This document shows positions 48,000-57,501 of a stretch of 64,000 nucleotides of DNA, one piece after another; within the stretch, counting starts at the first letter, position 1; the number at the start of each line of letters is the position of its first letter. This stretch comes from Marinobacterium lacunae. Lineage in GTDB: Bacteria > Pseudomonadota > Gammaproteobacteria > Pseudomonadales > Balneatricaceae. The DNA lies in assembly GCF_000705555.1 (NCBI RefSeq), contig NZ_JMQN01000011.1, positions 186,001-250,000 of the forward strand. Direction: 5' to 3'. The notes under the pieces were generated by a model. The model was not told where the DNA came from. It did not search any database and saw only the letters and a program-made list of their open reading frames with translations. Made by a program: the position numbers and the translations under genes.

Positions 48000-49289
48000 A
48001 TGTCCATCACCTCCGAACAGCTCTCCTTCGACCAGCAACACATCTGGCACCCCTACTCCTCGATGATCAATCCGCCGCCCATGGCGCCGGTGGAGTCGGC
48101 CTCTGGTGTACGCATCCGCCTGGCCGATGGACGCGAACTGATCGATGGCATGGCGTCCTGGTGGTCGGTTATCCACGGCTACAACCACCCTCGACTGAAT
48201 GCAGCCGCCCACGCCCAGATCGACAAGGTCGCCCATGTCATGTTCGGCGGCATCACACACGAGCCCGCCATTGAGTTGTGCCGAAAGCTGGTACAGATGA
48301 CACCTCAAGGTCTGGATCGCGTGTTTTTGGCCGATTCGGGCTCTGTGTCCGTTGAAGTGGCGATGAAGATGGCGATTCAGTACTGGCATGCCAGAGGCAA
48401 GCCGGGCAAGCACCGCCTTGTTTCTCTGCGTAACGGCTATCACGGCGATACCTTCGGTGCCATGTCGGTCTGTGACCCTGTCACCGGCATGCATGAACTG
48501 TTCAGCGGCGTTCTGGCCAAGCAGCATTTCATTCCGCGTCCGAAGTCCCGGTTTGGTGAGCCGTTCATTGAGGGCGATTGTGACGCACTGGAACACACCC
48601 TGCAGACACATGGTCAGGAGATCGCGGCCCTGATTGTCGAGCCCATTGTGCAGGGCGCTGGCGGCATGTACTTTTACTCGCCCGAGTGGTTAAAACGTGC
48701 CCGCGAGCTCTGCACCCAGTACGACGTGCTCCTGATCGCCGACGAGATCGCAACGGGGTTCGGTCGCAGCGGCAAACTGTTCGCTTGCGATCACGCCGGA
48801 ATAAGCCCCGATATTCTCTGCCTGGGCAAGGCGCTGACCGGTGGGTACATGACGCTGGCCGCCACGTTGACAACAGCCCATATCGGCGAAACCATCTCAG
48901 CCGGCGGCGCTGGATGCTTTATGCATGGCCCCACCTTTATGGGCAACCCGCTGGCCTGCGCCGTCGCCAACGAGAGTCTTGCCCTGCTGCTGGAGCGCGA
49001 CTGGCAATCAGAGGTCAACACACTTGAGAGACGGTTGAAGGAAAAGTTGGCACCGGCTGCGAATCTGGCCTGTGTAAACGAAGTGCGGGCGCTCGGTGCA
49101 ATTGGCGTGATCGAGCTGCACGAGCCTGTATCCCTTGCACAGATTCAGCCACGGTTTGTCGAGCAGGGCGTTTGGGTACGCCCGTTTGGCAAACTGGTGT
49201 ATATAATGCCGCCCTATATCATGGGCGAAGAGGATTTGACCCAACTCTGCAACGCGATTATCAATGTGCTTGCAGAGCTTAACGAATAA
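48000..49289 (+). CDS. bioA: Adenosylmethionine-8-amino-7-oxononanoate aminotransferase
   Basis: About 429 residues. A class III PLP aminotransferase: FDQQHIWHPYSSM at the N-terminus, ASWWSVIHGYNHP near 49-61, GYHGDTFGAMSVCDP near 140-154, DEIATGFGRSGKLFACDHA near 246-264 and the Schiff-base lysine in CLGKALTGGYM near 273-283. It makes DAPA using SAM as amino donor. The ATG at 48000 matches E. coli BioA; one six codons earlier is possible. It is not in the bioBFHCD operon but 5.6 kb away on the other strand. Confidence 0.95.
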   Translation: MSITSEQLSFDQQHIWHPYSSMINPPPMAPVESASGVRIRLADGRELIDGMASWWSVIHGYNHPRLNAAAHAQIDKVAHVMFGGITHEPAIELCRKLVQMTPQGLDRVFLADSGSVSVEVAMKMAIQYWHARGKPGKHRLVSLRNGYHGDTFGAMSVCDPVTGMHELFSGVLAKQHFIPRPKSRFGEPFIEGDCDALEHTLQTHGQEIAALIVEPIVQGAGGMYFYSPEWLKRARELCTQYDVLLIADEIATGFGRSGKLFACDHAGISPDILCLGKALTGGYMTLAATLTTAHIGETISAGGAGCFMHGPTFMGNPLACAVANESLALLLERDWQSEVNTLERRLKEKLAPAANLACVNEVRALGAIGVIELHEPVSLAQIQPRFVEQGVWVRPFGKLVYIMPPYIMGEEDLTQLCNAIINVLAELNE

Positions 49290-49348
49290 CGCGTGAACTG
49301 AGCCTGCTTGCGGCTTGGTGGGAGTCATTTTTCAGGAGATATATAGAA

Positions 49349-49783
49349 GTGGCACGCATACGTATCGAAATGCCCGAGAACTATCTGTTCACAACAGAAT
49401 TACCGGTCCGCATCAGCGATATCAACTACGGTGGTCACCTCGGTAACGACGCCGTGCTGTCGATCATTCATGAGGCCCGCCTGCGCTTTCTCAAGCATTA
49501 CCATTACACGGAGATGGACATCGAAGGCGCGAGCCTGATCATGTCGGACAGCGCCATCGTGTACAAAGCCGAAGGCTTCTATGGCGATACAATTCAGGTG
49601 GACGTGACCGTGGGCGAGTTCAACAAGTACGGTTGCGATATTTTCTATCTGCTGACCAACAAGAAAACAGCGGTTGAGATCGTACACGCCAAGACGGGCA
49701 TCGTCTTCTTCAACTACGAGGCCCGCAAGGTACAACCCGTTCCGGAAGGCTTCCGCACCCAGATGCTGAAAGTCACCCAGTAA
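49349..49783 (+). CDS. Acyl-CoA thioesterase (4HBT hotdog family)
   Basis: A 144-residue hotdog-fold protein. The catalytic-type motif VRISDINYGGHLGNDAVLSIIHEARLRFL near residues 20-48 fits the 4-hydroxybenzoyl-CoA thioesterase family, although the usual D..G.......Y motif has an N in the second position. Substrate is unknown. The GTG start at 49349 has AGGAG 10 bases upstream. It follows bioA by 59 bases and converges with dnaB. Confidence 0.88.
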   Translation: MARIRIEMPENYLFTTELPVRISDINYGGHLGNDAVLSIIHEARLRFLKHYHYTEMDIEGASLIMSDSAIVYKAEGFYGDTIQVDVTVGEFNKYGCDIFYLLTNKKTAVEIVHAKTGIVFFNYEARKVQPVPEGFRTQMLKVTQ

Positions 49784-49800
49784 GACAAACGCTCAAACGC

Positions 49801-49821
49801 GGCCGGATTACTCGTCCGGCC
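49801..49821. terminator. Weak inverted repeat at the dnaB stop
   Basis: GGCCGGA / TCCGGCC with a 7-base loop spans the dnaB stop codon. No T-run follows on either strand, so any termination role is uncertain. Confidence 0.35.
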
Positions 49822-51193
49822 CGTAATCGTAACTGTGCGCCAGGTTCTCGAAGCGGGTGTACTTACCAATGAATGCCAAGCGAGTGGTACCGATAGGACC
49901 GTTACGCTGCTTACCGATGATGATTTCGGCCACGCCCTTATCCGGACTGTCCTCGTTGTACACCTCATCACGGTAGATGAACATGATCACGTCGGCGTCC
50001 TGCTCGATAGCGCCCGATTCACGCAGATCCGAGTTAACGGGCCGCTTGTTCGGGCGCTGCTCAAGGCTTCGGTTAAGCTGAGACAGGGCCACTACCGGAC
50101 ACTCCATCTCCTTGGCCAGCGCCTTCAGCGAGCGTGAGATCTCGGAGATTTCCTGGGTACGCCCCTCGCTCTTACCGTTTTTCATCGACATCAGCTGCAG
50201 GTAGTCGACCATGATCAGGCCCAGCTCACCATGCTCACGCACAATACGGCGGGCGCGGGCACGCATCTCGTTGGGGCTGATGCCGGGTTGGTCATCGATG
50301 TACAGCGGCTTGTTCTTGAGCATGTTGACCGCTGCGGTCAGTCGCGGCCAGTCATCCTCCTCCAGCTGACCGCTACGCACCTTAGTCTGGTCGATGCGCC
50401 CAAGCGAGGAGAGCATACGCGACACCAGCTGATCCGCCGGCATCTCGAGACTGAACACCAGCACCGGCTTATTGGTGCCCATCAGCGCGTTCTCGACCAG
50501 GTTCATCGAGAACGTGGTCTTACCCATGGAGGGACGCGCGGCAACGATGATCAGGTCAGATGGCTGCAGGCCACCGGTACGGGCATCAAGGTCGTCAAAG
50601 CCGGTTGTAGTACCGGTCATCGCATCGGAGTTGTTGAACAGGTGGTCGATGCGATCCACCGCTTTCTTCAGCAGCGGGTTGATCGGCTCGGGGCCGCCCT
50701 GGTTGGGACGGTTCTCGGCAATCTTAAAGATCTTCTGCTCCGCCTCGTTGAGGATCTCCTCGGAGGCACGCCCATCAGGGAAAAAGGCGTTATCGGCGAT
50801 CTCGTTGGCCACCTCGATCATCTGCCGCAGAAGCGCACGGTCACGCACGATCTCGGAGTAAGCACGGATGTTGGAGACACTGGGGGTGTTGCGCGCCAGC
50901 GACACCAGGTATTCCAGCCCGCCGGCCTGTTCAAGCTCTGCAGTGCGATCCAGCTCTTCTGAGAGCGTTACAACGTCGATAGGACGGCCATCGTCGACCA
51001 GCTTCTGCATGGTGCGAAAGATCGAGCGGTGGTTACCGCTGTAGAAGTGCTGCTCAAGCACCACCTCGGCCACAGTGTCCCAGGCGTTGTTATCGAGCAT
51101 CAGACCGCCGAGCACCGACTGCTCCGCCTCCATTGAATAGGGCGGCACCTTGGCGCGTTCGAGTACCTCGTCGTTCAGTTCCGCGATATCCAC
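49808..51193 (-). CDS. dnaB: Replicative DNA helicase DnaB
   Basis: A 461-residue hexameric helicase that unwinds the fork 5'-3'. The N-terminal domain (residues 20-125; PYSMEAEQSVLGGLMLDN) binds primase. The RecA-like domain has the Walker A AARPSMGKTTFSMN near 218-231, Walker B LIMVDYLQLM near 325-334, and DLRESGAIEQDADVIMF near 385-401. In relatives it usually follows rplI directly; here 2.5 kb with other genes separates them. Confidence 0.98.
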   Translation of the reverse strand: MDIAELNDEVLERAKVPPYSMEAEQSVLGGLMLDNNAWDTVAEVVLEQHFYSGNHRSIFRTMQKLVDDGRPIDVVTLSEELDRTAELEQAGGLEYLVSLARNTPSVSNIRAYSEIVRDRALLRQMIEVANEIADNAFFPDGRASEEILNEAEQKIFKIAENRPNQGGPEPINPLLKKAVDRIDHLFNNSDAMTGTTTGFDDLDARTGGLQPSDLIIVAARPSMGKTTFSMNLVENALMGTNKPVLVFSLEMPADQLVSRMLSSLGRIDQTKVRSGQLEEDDWPRLTAAVNMLKNKPLYIDDQPGISPNEMRARARRIVREHGELGLIMVDYLQLMSMKNGKSEGRTQEISEISRSLKALAKEMECPVVALSQLNRSLEQRPNKRPVNSDLRESGAIEQDADVIMFIYRDEVYNEDSPDKGVAEIIIGKQRNGPIGTTRLAFIGKYTRFENLAHSYDYGPDE

Positions 51194-51487
51194 AACAACT
51201 CTTCCGATTCATTAAAACGAAGGGCCAGATATTGACCCAAGCGCTCTAGTCTAATCGTTCAGGCAAGGTGGAAAAAGAGCTTACTGTCCTTAACCAACAA
51301 GCCAATGTGGCCAAGATCCTGTCGGGTTGCCCCTTCCATACAACCTTCAATACCCGGTGGATAACCGCCACAACCCCCTAAGGCGTGAACGAAACGGGCG
51401 AAAATCTGACGGTTTCCCGCGTAAATTCTGGGTACTCAATTATGTACGATAGACATCGTGTTCCATTTGATGAACTTGGAGAGCGTA
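51194..51487. other. dnaB-PEBP divergent gap
   Basis: 294 bases with no credible gene. It must carry the dnaB and PEBP promoters; I see no clear consensus promoter for either. Confidence 0.5.
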
Positions 51488-52045
51488 ATGCCAACGTCAC
51501 TGATAAAATTAGCCCTTCCCTTCGCTATGCTGACCTCCGCATCGGCCATGGCTGGCTCACTGGAGCTATCGAGCGCCGACATCGCGCAAGGACAAGCAAT
51601 GGACAAAACCCAGGAGTTTCAGGGCTTCGGTTGCACTGGCGGCAACCTTTCCCCCCAACTCTCCTGGTCCGGCGCACCGGAAGAGACCAAGGCATTTGCA
51701 ATCTTGGCCTATGACCCCGATGCGCCCACCGGAAGCGGCTGGTGGCACTGGCAGGTGGTCAACATTCCCGCTGAGACGACCTCCCTTCCAGCCGGCGCTG
51801 GCGACCCGAGCAAAGATCTGATGCCACAGGGCAGTGTTCAACTGAGCAACGACTACGGTTCGAAAGGGTTTGGCGGCGCCTGCCCCCCTATCGGTCACGG
51901 CGTTCATCGATATCAATTTACAGTTCATGCATTGTCGCAGGAGCTTGAGCTACCGGAGAACGCATCGGCAGCACTCACCGGCTATATGATTAACGCCTAC
52001 TCAATCGCTTCAAGCACTATCGAAGCCACATATCAGCGCGACTGA
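51488..52045 (+). CDS. YbhB/YbcL family PEBP-like protein, exported
   Basis: About 185 residues. A Sec signal peptide (LIKLALPFAMLTSASAMA) precedes a phosphatidylethanolamine-binding-protein fold: GCTGGNLSPQLSW near residues 47-59, ILAYDPDAPTGSGWWHW near 72-88 and GGACPPIGHGVHRYQFTVHAL near 130-150, which form the anion pocket. The function of bacterial PEBPs is not settled. ATG at 51488 has GGAG 6 bases upstream; an ATG 10 codons earlier lacks a site. Confidence 0.9.
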   Translation: MPTSLIKLALPFAMLTSASAMAGSLELSSADIAQGQAMDKTQEFQGFGCTGGNLSPQLSWSGAPEETKAFAILAYDPDAPTGSGWWHWQVVNIPAETTSLPAGAGDPSKDLMPQGSVQLSNDYGSKGFGGACPPIGHGVHRYQFTVHALSQELELPENASAALTGYMINAYSIASSTIEATYQRD

Positions 52046-52056
52046 TGGTTCACTTA

Positions 52057-52088
52057 TCGAGTATTCGGCCCGGATGCCGAATACTCGA
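52057..52088 (+). terminator. Hairpin after the PEBP gene
   Basis: A perfect 13-bp stem, TCGAGTATTCGGC / GCCGAATACTCGA, with a six-base loop, 11 bases after the stop. Only a weak T-rich stretch follows (TGCTGCTTATTT), so it is a terminator or a protective 3' hairpin. Confidence 0.6.
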
Positions 52089-52649
52089 TGCTGCTTATTT
52101 CCGGACTATGCTCGGTCTATTCTGGTTATAAGTGTGTACGACCATACGTCAAAAAACGCCCCAACGCCCTTCATAATAAGAAAAATATATGAAAGCTTTC
52201 AATTCCCAACTCCCTATGGATTTTTACATTTTGCGGATACAGGTACACGTGCCTGTGCACGCACAATCCCTTTTGTTTTTCCAAGAGTAAAATATGGATC
52301 TAGACTTATTGGATAACGACTCTGCCAAGATGAGAATTCTAGCGCTGCACGAAAAAGAAATTATTCACCTTAATATCTTCTGCAAAGGAGAGGTTATTAA
52401 CGTTGCAATATTCAAGGACAAATAAAAGCAGGCTACTCTTATGAACAGCTAACAGGCATAGAAACATAACTCAAATTAATTTAGATCACTTTTAAATAAA
52501 ATATATGGATATATATTAAAAAGTCACCCATTCATAGGCCACTACCACATAAAAGACAATAAGTTTATTACATGTTTTTATGAGAAACCGGCTTAATTTA
52601 AAAACAAAATACCAATAAATAGAAAAATAAGAAAAAACCAATACCATTA
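52089..52649. other. AT-rich spacer between the PEBP and AraC genes
   Basis: About 560 bases whose AT content is well above the rest of the window, with long A/T runs from 52430 to 52650. The only plausible coding sequence is the 43-codon ORF at 52294. An 80-codon open frame at 52074-52316 overlaps the hairpin and has no recognisable features. The composition suggests recently acquired DNA. Confidence 0.6.
52294..52425 (+). CDS. Possible 43-residue peptide in the AT-rich spacer
   Basis: An open frame of 43 codons reading MDLDLLDNDSAKMRILALHE and ending NVAIFKDK. It is acidic at the start, then basic and hydrophobic, with no signal peptide or known motif. AAGAG sits 8 bases before the ATG. 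There is no homolog I recognise; it may be chance. Noted because the surrounding 560 bases have no other gene. Confidence 0.25.
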   Translation: MDLDLLDNDSAKMRILALHEKEIIHLNIFCKGEVINVAIFKDK

Positions 52650-53459
52650 TTAATCTACATTAACTTGTCTTGTTTTTCTAAGCTCTGTCGGCGTTAGGCC
52701 AAAATGGTCTTTAAAGCGTTGAGTAAAACGCGATTGTGACTGGTAGCCACAGCGCTCGGAAATGACGCTGATTGGATCCTCTGTTGTTTGTAACAAATGC
52801 AGACCCAAACCCAGCCGGGCTCTATTTTTTATATCTGTAATACTCGTACCTTCTGCCTTCAGCCTACGCCGCAGAGTCGACTCGCTCATGGCCAGTTGAT
52901 CACAGATCTCTTCGACTGATACTTCACACACATTATTATTAACTATGTCATGAATTTTGTGGCTCGTTTTTGGTTTCCCTTTCATAAAAGCAATGTCGGT
53001 ATAACCAAGATAGTATAGAAGCAAGAGTATTTCTCTTTTACGATGGTTTACAATACTATTCGGAGCCCATGACACGCTGTCGACAAACTGCTTTAAGCAA
53101 CTTTCAACTTTCGATGACGTATCTCCTATAATATAATCGACTTTTCGACCAACATTAATCGGGATCCCCTCAAAGTCTTGATAATCGAATTCAATCAACA
53201 ATGCGTAGTAGGGCTTATCTCCAGGAATATTCCGCATATGTACAGCATGATTATCTGATAGGAAAATAAAACTTCCACTTTTGCATATTACTTTCGTCGC
53301 ACCGCCGAGCTCCTTCTCTCCACTAAGCACAAATATCAGTAGTGGTTTCGCCACTGGCACGTTTAAAATATTCTGTTCGTAGATAGATGAATAAACCGAG
53401 AAAGGTAGTTCTCGGTTGTCTATAAGATATTTTTCAATGCTATCAATAATGTCGTCCAT
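52650..53459 (-). CDS. AraC family transcriptional regulator
   Basis: A 269-residue protein. The C-terminal two-HTH AraC domain (about residues 170-265) contains VEEICDQLAMSESTLRRRLKAEG and then ERCGYQSQSRFTQRFKDHFG and TPTELRK. The N-terminal part is a cupin-like sensor of unknown ligand (GGATKVICKSGSFIFLSDNHAVHM near 50-75). Codon use and base composition are more AT-rich than the flanking ribosomal genes, pointing to transfer. It may control its own region or the PEBP gene; unproven. Confidence 0.92.
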   Translation of the reverse strand: MDDIIDSIEKYLIDNRELPFSVYSSIYEQNILNVPVAKPLLIFVLSGEKELGGATKVICKSGSFIFLSDNHAVHMRNIPGDKPYYALLIEFDYQDFEGIPINVGRKVDYIIGDTSSKVESCLKQFVDSVSWAPNSIVNHRKREILLLLYYLGYTDIAFMKGKPKTSHKIHDIVNNNVCEVSVEEICDQLAMSESTLRRRLKAEGTSITDIKNRARLGLGLHLLQTTEDPISVISERCGYQSQSRFTQRFKDHFGLTPTELRKTRQVNVD

Positions 53460-53674
53460 TGAACTTAACCTACATCCCTGTCAGAAACTTAAAGCCTAGT
53501 TCTACGCATGACAAATGCTATAAATTTTGTATAACGTAAACGTACGGTATATTCAACCGCTCACTGATTGAGGGGTATTGCAGCGCCTGAACAAGCCTTA
53601 GAGAAGGATAATTGATAAATTCGCGAGGTGTCAGCAAGGACTGGCCGGAGGTCACCGCCAGGCGTTTGGATACA

Positions 53675-53713
53675 AAAAAAGCACTGATCCTTTTCGGGAA
53701 ACAGTGCTTTTTT
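53675..53713. terminator. Terminator of the rpsF-rpsR-rplI operon
   Basis: The 12-bp stem AAAAAAGCACTG / CAGTGCTTTTTT with a 15-base loop lies 14 bases after the rplI stop. The run of T's is present on both strands. Confidence 0.85.
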
Positions 53714-53726
53714 CTACTTCTGCAAC

Positions 53727-54173
53727 TTATTCAGCGACAACAATCAGCTTCAGGTGTGCAGAAACTTCCGGGTGCAGCTGAACAGTGATGTCGAACTCAC
53801 CGATGGTGCGGATAACACCAGCCGGCAGGCGAACTTCACTTTTCTCGACTGCGATACCAGCGCCGGAGATCGCATCAGCGATATCACGAGTACCGATAGA
53901 GCCGAACAGCTTGCCTTCGTCACCCGCTTTGGCAACAACGGACAGCTCCAGATCGTTGAGCTGTTCAGCGCGAGCCTGGGCAGCAGCCAGCTTATCAGCT
54001 GCCGCTTTTTCCAGCTCTGCACGACGCTCTTCGAAACGTGCAACGTTATCACCAGTAGCCGGTACAGCTTTACCCTGCGGGACCAGGTAGTTGCGGCCGA
54101 AACCGCCCTTGACCGATACCTTATCGCCAAGCTTACCCAGCTTGCCGATGCTCTCGAGCAGAATTACTTCCAT
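53727..54173 (-). CDS. rplI: 50S ribosomal protein L9
   Basis: A 148-residue protein. [30 protein letters not shown] at the N-terminus is the rRNA-binding domain with the L9 signature. A long connecting helix (about 40-75, rich in A, E and R) leads to the C-terminal domain. It is the last gene of rpsF-rpsR-rplI and has no dnaB immediately after it. Confidence 0.98.
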   Translation of the reverse strand: MEVILLESIGKLGKLGDKVSVKGGFGRNYLVPQGKAVPATGDNVARFEERRAELEKAAADKLAAAQARAEQLNDLELSVVAKAGDEGKLFGSIGTRDIADAISGAGIAVEKSEVRLPAGVIRTIGEFDITVQLHPEVSAHLKLIVVAE

Positions 54174-54329
54174 CTCGTAAACCTCATCTATCTACAGCCT
54201 CGGGCTGCAGGTTTAATTCCTATCCGGTTGACGGGACTGCCCCGTCTCACCTCTAACCTGTTCATCTCTGCAAGGCTTGTCGTTCAAGGACAGGCCCCAC
54301 AGTGGTTTCACGGCTTACGCCGCTAATCC

Positions 54330-54560
54330 TTAGACGTCGTGGCTGTCAGTGTACGGCAGCAGAGCCACGTAACGCGCGCGCTTGATAGCGGTGGCCAGCT
54401 GACGCTGGTAACGCGCTTTAGTACCGGTGATGCGGCTCGGAACGATTTTGCCAGTTTCAGTGATGTAGCCTTTCAGAACGTCGAGATCTTTGTAATCGAT
54501 CTCTTTAACGCCTTCAGCGGTGAAACGGCAGAACTTGCGACGACGGAAAAAACGTGCCAT
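54330..54560 (-). CDS. rpsR: 30S ribosomal protein S18
   Basis: A 76-residue protein starting [25 protein letters not shown] with the S18 signature [25 protein letters not shown] near 39-63. It forms a heterodimer with S6 on the 30S platform. A 156-base gap separates it from rplI, a little longer than usual, with a short CAGCC-TCG-GGCTG stem. Confidence 0.98.
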   Translation of the reverse strand: MARFFRRRKFCRFTAEGVKEIDYKDLDVLKGYITETGKIVPSRITGTKARYQRQLATAIKRARYVALLPYTDSHDV

Positions 54561-54577
54561 CTGAACTCTCCTTAATC

Positions 54578-54991
54578 TTACTCTTCTGAAGCGGTTTCAG
54601 TTTCTTCAGCAGATGCCCTTTCAGACTTCTGCTCGCCACGGTCTTCACGACGCGGCTTACGCTCTTCACGCGCTTCAGCAGCTTTGATCGGAGAGGCTTC
54701 GGTGATTGCTTCTTTACAACGGATAACCATGTTACGCAGCACGGCGTCGTTGTAACGGAACAGGTTAGCCAGTTCGTCGAGAACGCTCTGGGAGCACTCA
54801 ACGTTCAGCAGCACGTAGTGTGCTTTGTGAACATTGTTGATCGGGTAAGCCAACTGACGACGGCCCCAGTCTTCCAGACGGTGGATCGTGCCGTTATCGC
54901 CTTCGATGAGGGCTTTGTAACGCTCGATCATAGCCGGAACCTGCTCGCTCTGGTTCGGGTGAACCAGAAAGACGATTTCGTAATGACGCAT
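54578..54991 (-). CDS. rpsF: 30S ribosomal protein S6
   Basis: A 137-residue protein: the ferredoxin-like S6 domain ([25 protein letters not shown]) at 1-95, then an acidic and basic low-complexity tail rich in E, R and K (about 100-137), where RimK-type glutamate addition occurs in E. coli. First gene of the operon; a 219-base leader upstream could carry the S6:S18 autoregulatory site. Confidence 0.98.
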   Translation of the reverse strand: MRHYEIVFLVHPNQSEQVPAMIERYKALIEGDNGTIHRLEDWGRRQLAYPINNVHKAHYVLLNVECSQSVLDELANLFRYNDAVLRNMVIRCKEAITEASPIKAAEAREERKPRREDRGEQKSERASAEETETASEE

Positions 54992-55164
54992 TATTGCTCC
55001 TTACGGGTTAATAGCCTTCGCATCAGAGAGCACCTAATAGGGTATTGCCGACCGACCGAAAGCAAGGAGTTAAACAACTATAAGTGTATGCCGAATTTAT
55101 CGGACGCGAAATAATACCTGCAAAGGGGTGTATATACAAGGCCAAACAACCACCTCCATAAAGC
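54992..55164 (-). promoter_or_regulatory. rpsF leader and promoter region
   Basis: The minus-strand leader ends in a strong AAGGAG 6 bases before the rpsF ATG. TTGTAT and TATTAT are spaced 17 bases apart on the minus strand around 55110-55140 and could be the promoter. I could not place a convincing S6:S18-binding RNA motif. Confidence 0.3.
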
Positions 55165-55165
55165 A

Positions 55166-55189
55166 GAACACCGCCCGAAGGCGGTGTTC
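55166..55189. terminator. Hairpin between OsmC and rpsF
   Basis: The perfect 10-bp stem GAACACCGCC / GGCGGTGTTC has a loop that reads TTCG on the minus strand, a stable tetraloop. It lies 22 bases after the OsmC-family stop with only a weak T-run following. Confidence 0.7.
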
Positions 55190-55210
55190 ACAAAGCGGTG
55201 GCGAATCGAC

Positions 55211-55624
55211 TCACTCAGCTTCCACTATCTCGAAGCTGTGGCTGATCTCGACGCCACCCTTCTCCAGCATCAGCGACGCTGAGCAGTACTGTTCTGCCGA
55301 CAACTTAACAGCGCGCTCTACGGCCGAGGGTTTGAGGTTGTGCCCGGTCACCACGAATTTTACGTGAATTTTGGTGAACACCGAGGGCACCGTATCGGCG
55401 CGCTCCGCCTCGATCTGCGCCACGCATTCGGTGACATCCTGACGCGCCTTGCGCAGGATGCTCATGACATCAACACTGGTGCAACCGCCGAGCCCCGCCA
55501 GCAGCAACTCCATCGGGCGTGGCCCCTGCTTCAGATCACGGTCGATCATTACATCGAAGCCGGAATCGGTAACCGCCTTGAAGCGCTCGTCACCGTCCCA
55601 GTGCACATTGACGTTCATCGTCAT
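55211..55624 (-). CDS. OsmC/Ohr family protein (YhfA-like)
   Basis: A 137-residue protein. The two redox cysteines of the OsmC fold are in LLAGLGGCTSVDVM near residue 48 and SAEQYCSASLML near 113. Family members are lipoyl-dependent hydroperoxide reductases; YhfA-type proteins are less well defined. It follows trpC on the same strand by 14 bases, at the end of the trp group. Confidence 0.9.
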   Translation of the reverse strand: MTMNVNVHWDGDERFKAVTDSGFDVMIDRDLKQGPRPMELLLAGLGGCTSVDVMSILRKARQDVTECVAQIEAERADTVPSVFTKIHVKFVVTGHNLKPSAVERAVKLSAEQYCSASLMLEKGGVEISHSFEIVEAE

Positions 55625-55638
55625 CTCAGCCTTTTCCT

Positions 55639-56448
55639 TTATTTAAACAGTTCAGCCAGTTTCTGACCGGGCTCCGGCGCACGCATGAACGCTTCGCCGA
55701 CCAGAAAGGCATTGACGCCACAGCCACGCATGGCCGCAACATCTTCCGGTGTGTGAATGCCGCTTTCAGTGACCACGATACGGTCTTCGGGGATCATCGA
55801 CAGCAACGAATAGGTGTGTTCAAGCGACACCTCAAAGGTGTGCAGGTTGCGATTATTGATCCCGACGAGGGTGTTACCCAACGGCAAAGAGCGCTTGAGC
55901 TCCTCTTCGTTATGCACTTCGATCAGCACATCCATGCCCAGCGAATGAGCCAGCTTGTTCAGTTCGGCCATCTTCGCATCGGTCAGTGCCGCCACGATCA
56001 GCAGGATGCAATCGGCACCGATAGCACGGGCTTCATACACCTGATAGGGCTCGACAATAAAGTCCTTGCGTATGACCGGCAACGAACAGGCTGCACGCGC
56101 CTCCATCAGGTATTCGTCGCTGCCCTGGAAAAAGTCCACATCGGTCAACACCGACAGGCAACTGGCACCGCCCTGCTCATAGGAGCGTGCGATCTCCGCC
56201 GGGTGGAAAGGATCGCGGATAACGCCTTTGGATGGGCTCGCTTTCTTGACCTCGGCGATCACCGCCGAACGTCCTTCGGAGAGGCTTTTCTGCAAACTGG
56301 CGACAAAACCGCGTGGGTCACTGTCGGTTCCGAGCCGCGCACGGATGCGATCGCTCAGATCAGAGATGGAGACCTTGCTGGCCCGCGCTTCGATCTCTTC
56401 ATGTTTACGTGCAATGATCTTTTTAAGCACTGTCGGTGTGTCGTTCAT
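55639..56448 (-). CDS. trpC: Indole-3-glycerol-phosphate synthase
   Basis: About 269 residues, a TIM barrel. [25 protein letters not shown] near 66-90 contains the catalytic lysine; [31 protein letters not shown] and VTESGIH follow. It converts CdRP to indole-glycerol phosphate. A single-function enzyme, unlike the TrpC-TrpF fusion of enterics. The ATG at 56448 is chosen; a TTG at 56463 overlaps the trpD stop. Confidence 0.96.
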   Translation of the reverse strand: MNDTPTVLKKIIARKHEEIEARASKVSISDLSDRIRARLGTDSDPRGFVASLQKSLSEGRSAVIAEVKKASPSKGVIRDPFHPAEIARSYEQGGASCLSVLTDVDFFQGSDEYLMEARAACSLPVIRKDFIVEPYQVYEARAIGADCILLIVAALTDAKMAELNKLAHSLGMDVLIEVHNEEELKRSLPLGNTLVGINNRNLHTFEVSLEHTYSLLSMIPEDRIVVTESGIHTPEDVAAMRGCGVNAFLVGEAFMRAPEPGQKLAELFK

Positions 56449-56459
56449 GATCTGTCCGC

Positions 56460-57488
56460 TCAAAGCTGTTGGCTGAACTGGGCCAGCTGTTCCATTTTCT
56501 TCAGCGCCGCGCCGGATCGGATAGCTTCCAACGCCTTTTCCACGCCCTCTTTATGACTCTCTGCCTGACCGCTCAGGTACACCGCTGCCCCGGCGTTCAA
56601 CGCCACCATCGCCACCGCTTTACGTGCTGCGGTTGCCTCATCGCCTGACAGCGCTGCGCGGATCAGCTCCAGCGACTGGGCGGGGCTATCCACTACAAGG
56701 CCTATCAGGCTCTGGCTTTCTACTCCCAGATCCTCGGGCTTCAAAGTGTATTCGGTGATGCGGCCATCTTTGAGTTCGGCCACATGCGTGTGCGTTGCCA
56801 GGCTGATCTCGTCAAGACCATCGTCGGCGTGCACAACCATGATGTGCTCGCCACCGAGTTGCTGCATCACCTCAGCCATCGGTCGACAGAGTTTCTTGGT
56901 GAATACGCCGATCACCAGACGCTTTGCACCGGCGGGATTGGTCATTGGGCCGAGGATATTGAACAGGGTGCGAATTCCCAGCGCACGGCGGGCACCGATC
57001 GCATGCTTCATCGCACCATGATACCCAGGTGCAAACATGAAGCCGACACCGACCTCATCGATACAACGCGCCACCTGCTCCGCCCCCAGATCCAGATTGA
57101 TACCGGCTTGCTCAAGCAGATCAGCGCTTCCGCTCTTGGACGATACGCCACGATTGCCATGCTTGGCCACGTTGACGCCACAGGCGGCAGCAACAAAAGC
57201 ACTGGCAGAGGATACATTGAACAGGTTGGCACCATCACCGCCTGTGCCGACAATATCCACCAGCGTCGCAGCGCGTGCCTTCACCGGCGTGGCGAGTTCG
57301 CGCATCACTTGCGCTGCGCCGGTTATCTCGTCGATGGATTCGCTTTTCATGCGCAACCCAACCAGAAAGCCGGCAATCTGCGACTCGCTGCACTGTCCTG
57401 TCATCACCTGACGCATCACTTCAACCATTTCATCGCGACTCAGGTCGATATGATCGACGACACGTGCCAACGCTTCTTTAATATCCAT
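56460..57488 (-). CDS. trpD: Anthranilate phosphoribosyltransferase
   Basis: About 342 residues. The PRPP-binding [21 protein letters not shown] is near residues 80-100, [19 protein letters not shown] near 107-125 and [11 protein letters not shown] near 179-190. Transfers phosphoribose to anthranilate. ATG at 57488 has GGAG upstream; 20 in-frame residues before it overlap trpG and are unlikely to be used. Lies between trpG and trpC. Confidence 0.96.
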   Translation of the reverse strand: MDIKEALARVVDHIDLSRDEMVEVMRQVMTGQCSESQIAGFLVGLRMKSESIDEITGAAQVMRELATPVKARAATLVDIVGTGGDGANLFNVSSASAFVAAACGVNVAKHGNRGVSSKSGSADLLEQAGINLDLGAEQVARCIDEVGVGFMFAPGYHGAMKHAIGARRALGIRTLFNILGPMTNPAGAKRLVIGVFTKKLCRPMAEVMQQLGGEHIMVVHADDGLDEISLATHTHVAELKDGRITEYTLKPEDLGVESQSLIGLVVDSPAQSLELIRAALSGDEATAARKAVAMVALNAGAAVYLSGQAESHKEGVEKALEAIRSGAALKKMEQLAQFSQQL

Positions 57489-57501
57489 TGCTGCTCCTAC
57501 C

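Noticed and set aside
52074-52316. 80-codon open frame after the PEBP gene
   Set aside because: It starts inside the terminator-like hairpin, lacks a ribosome-binding site and has no recognisable features.
54992-55100. S6:S18 autoregulatory RNA motif in the rpsF leader
   Set aside because: The leader is of suitable length, but I could not fold the consensus CCG-containing structure with confidence.
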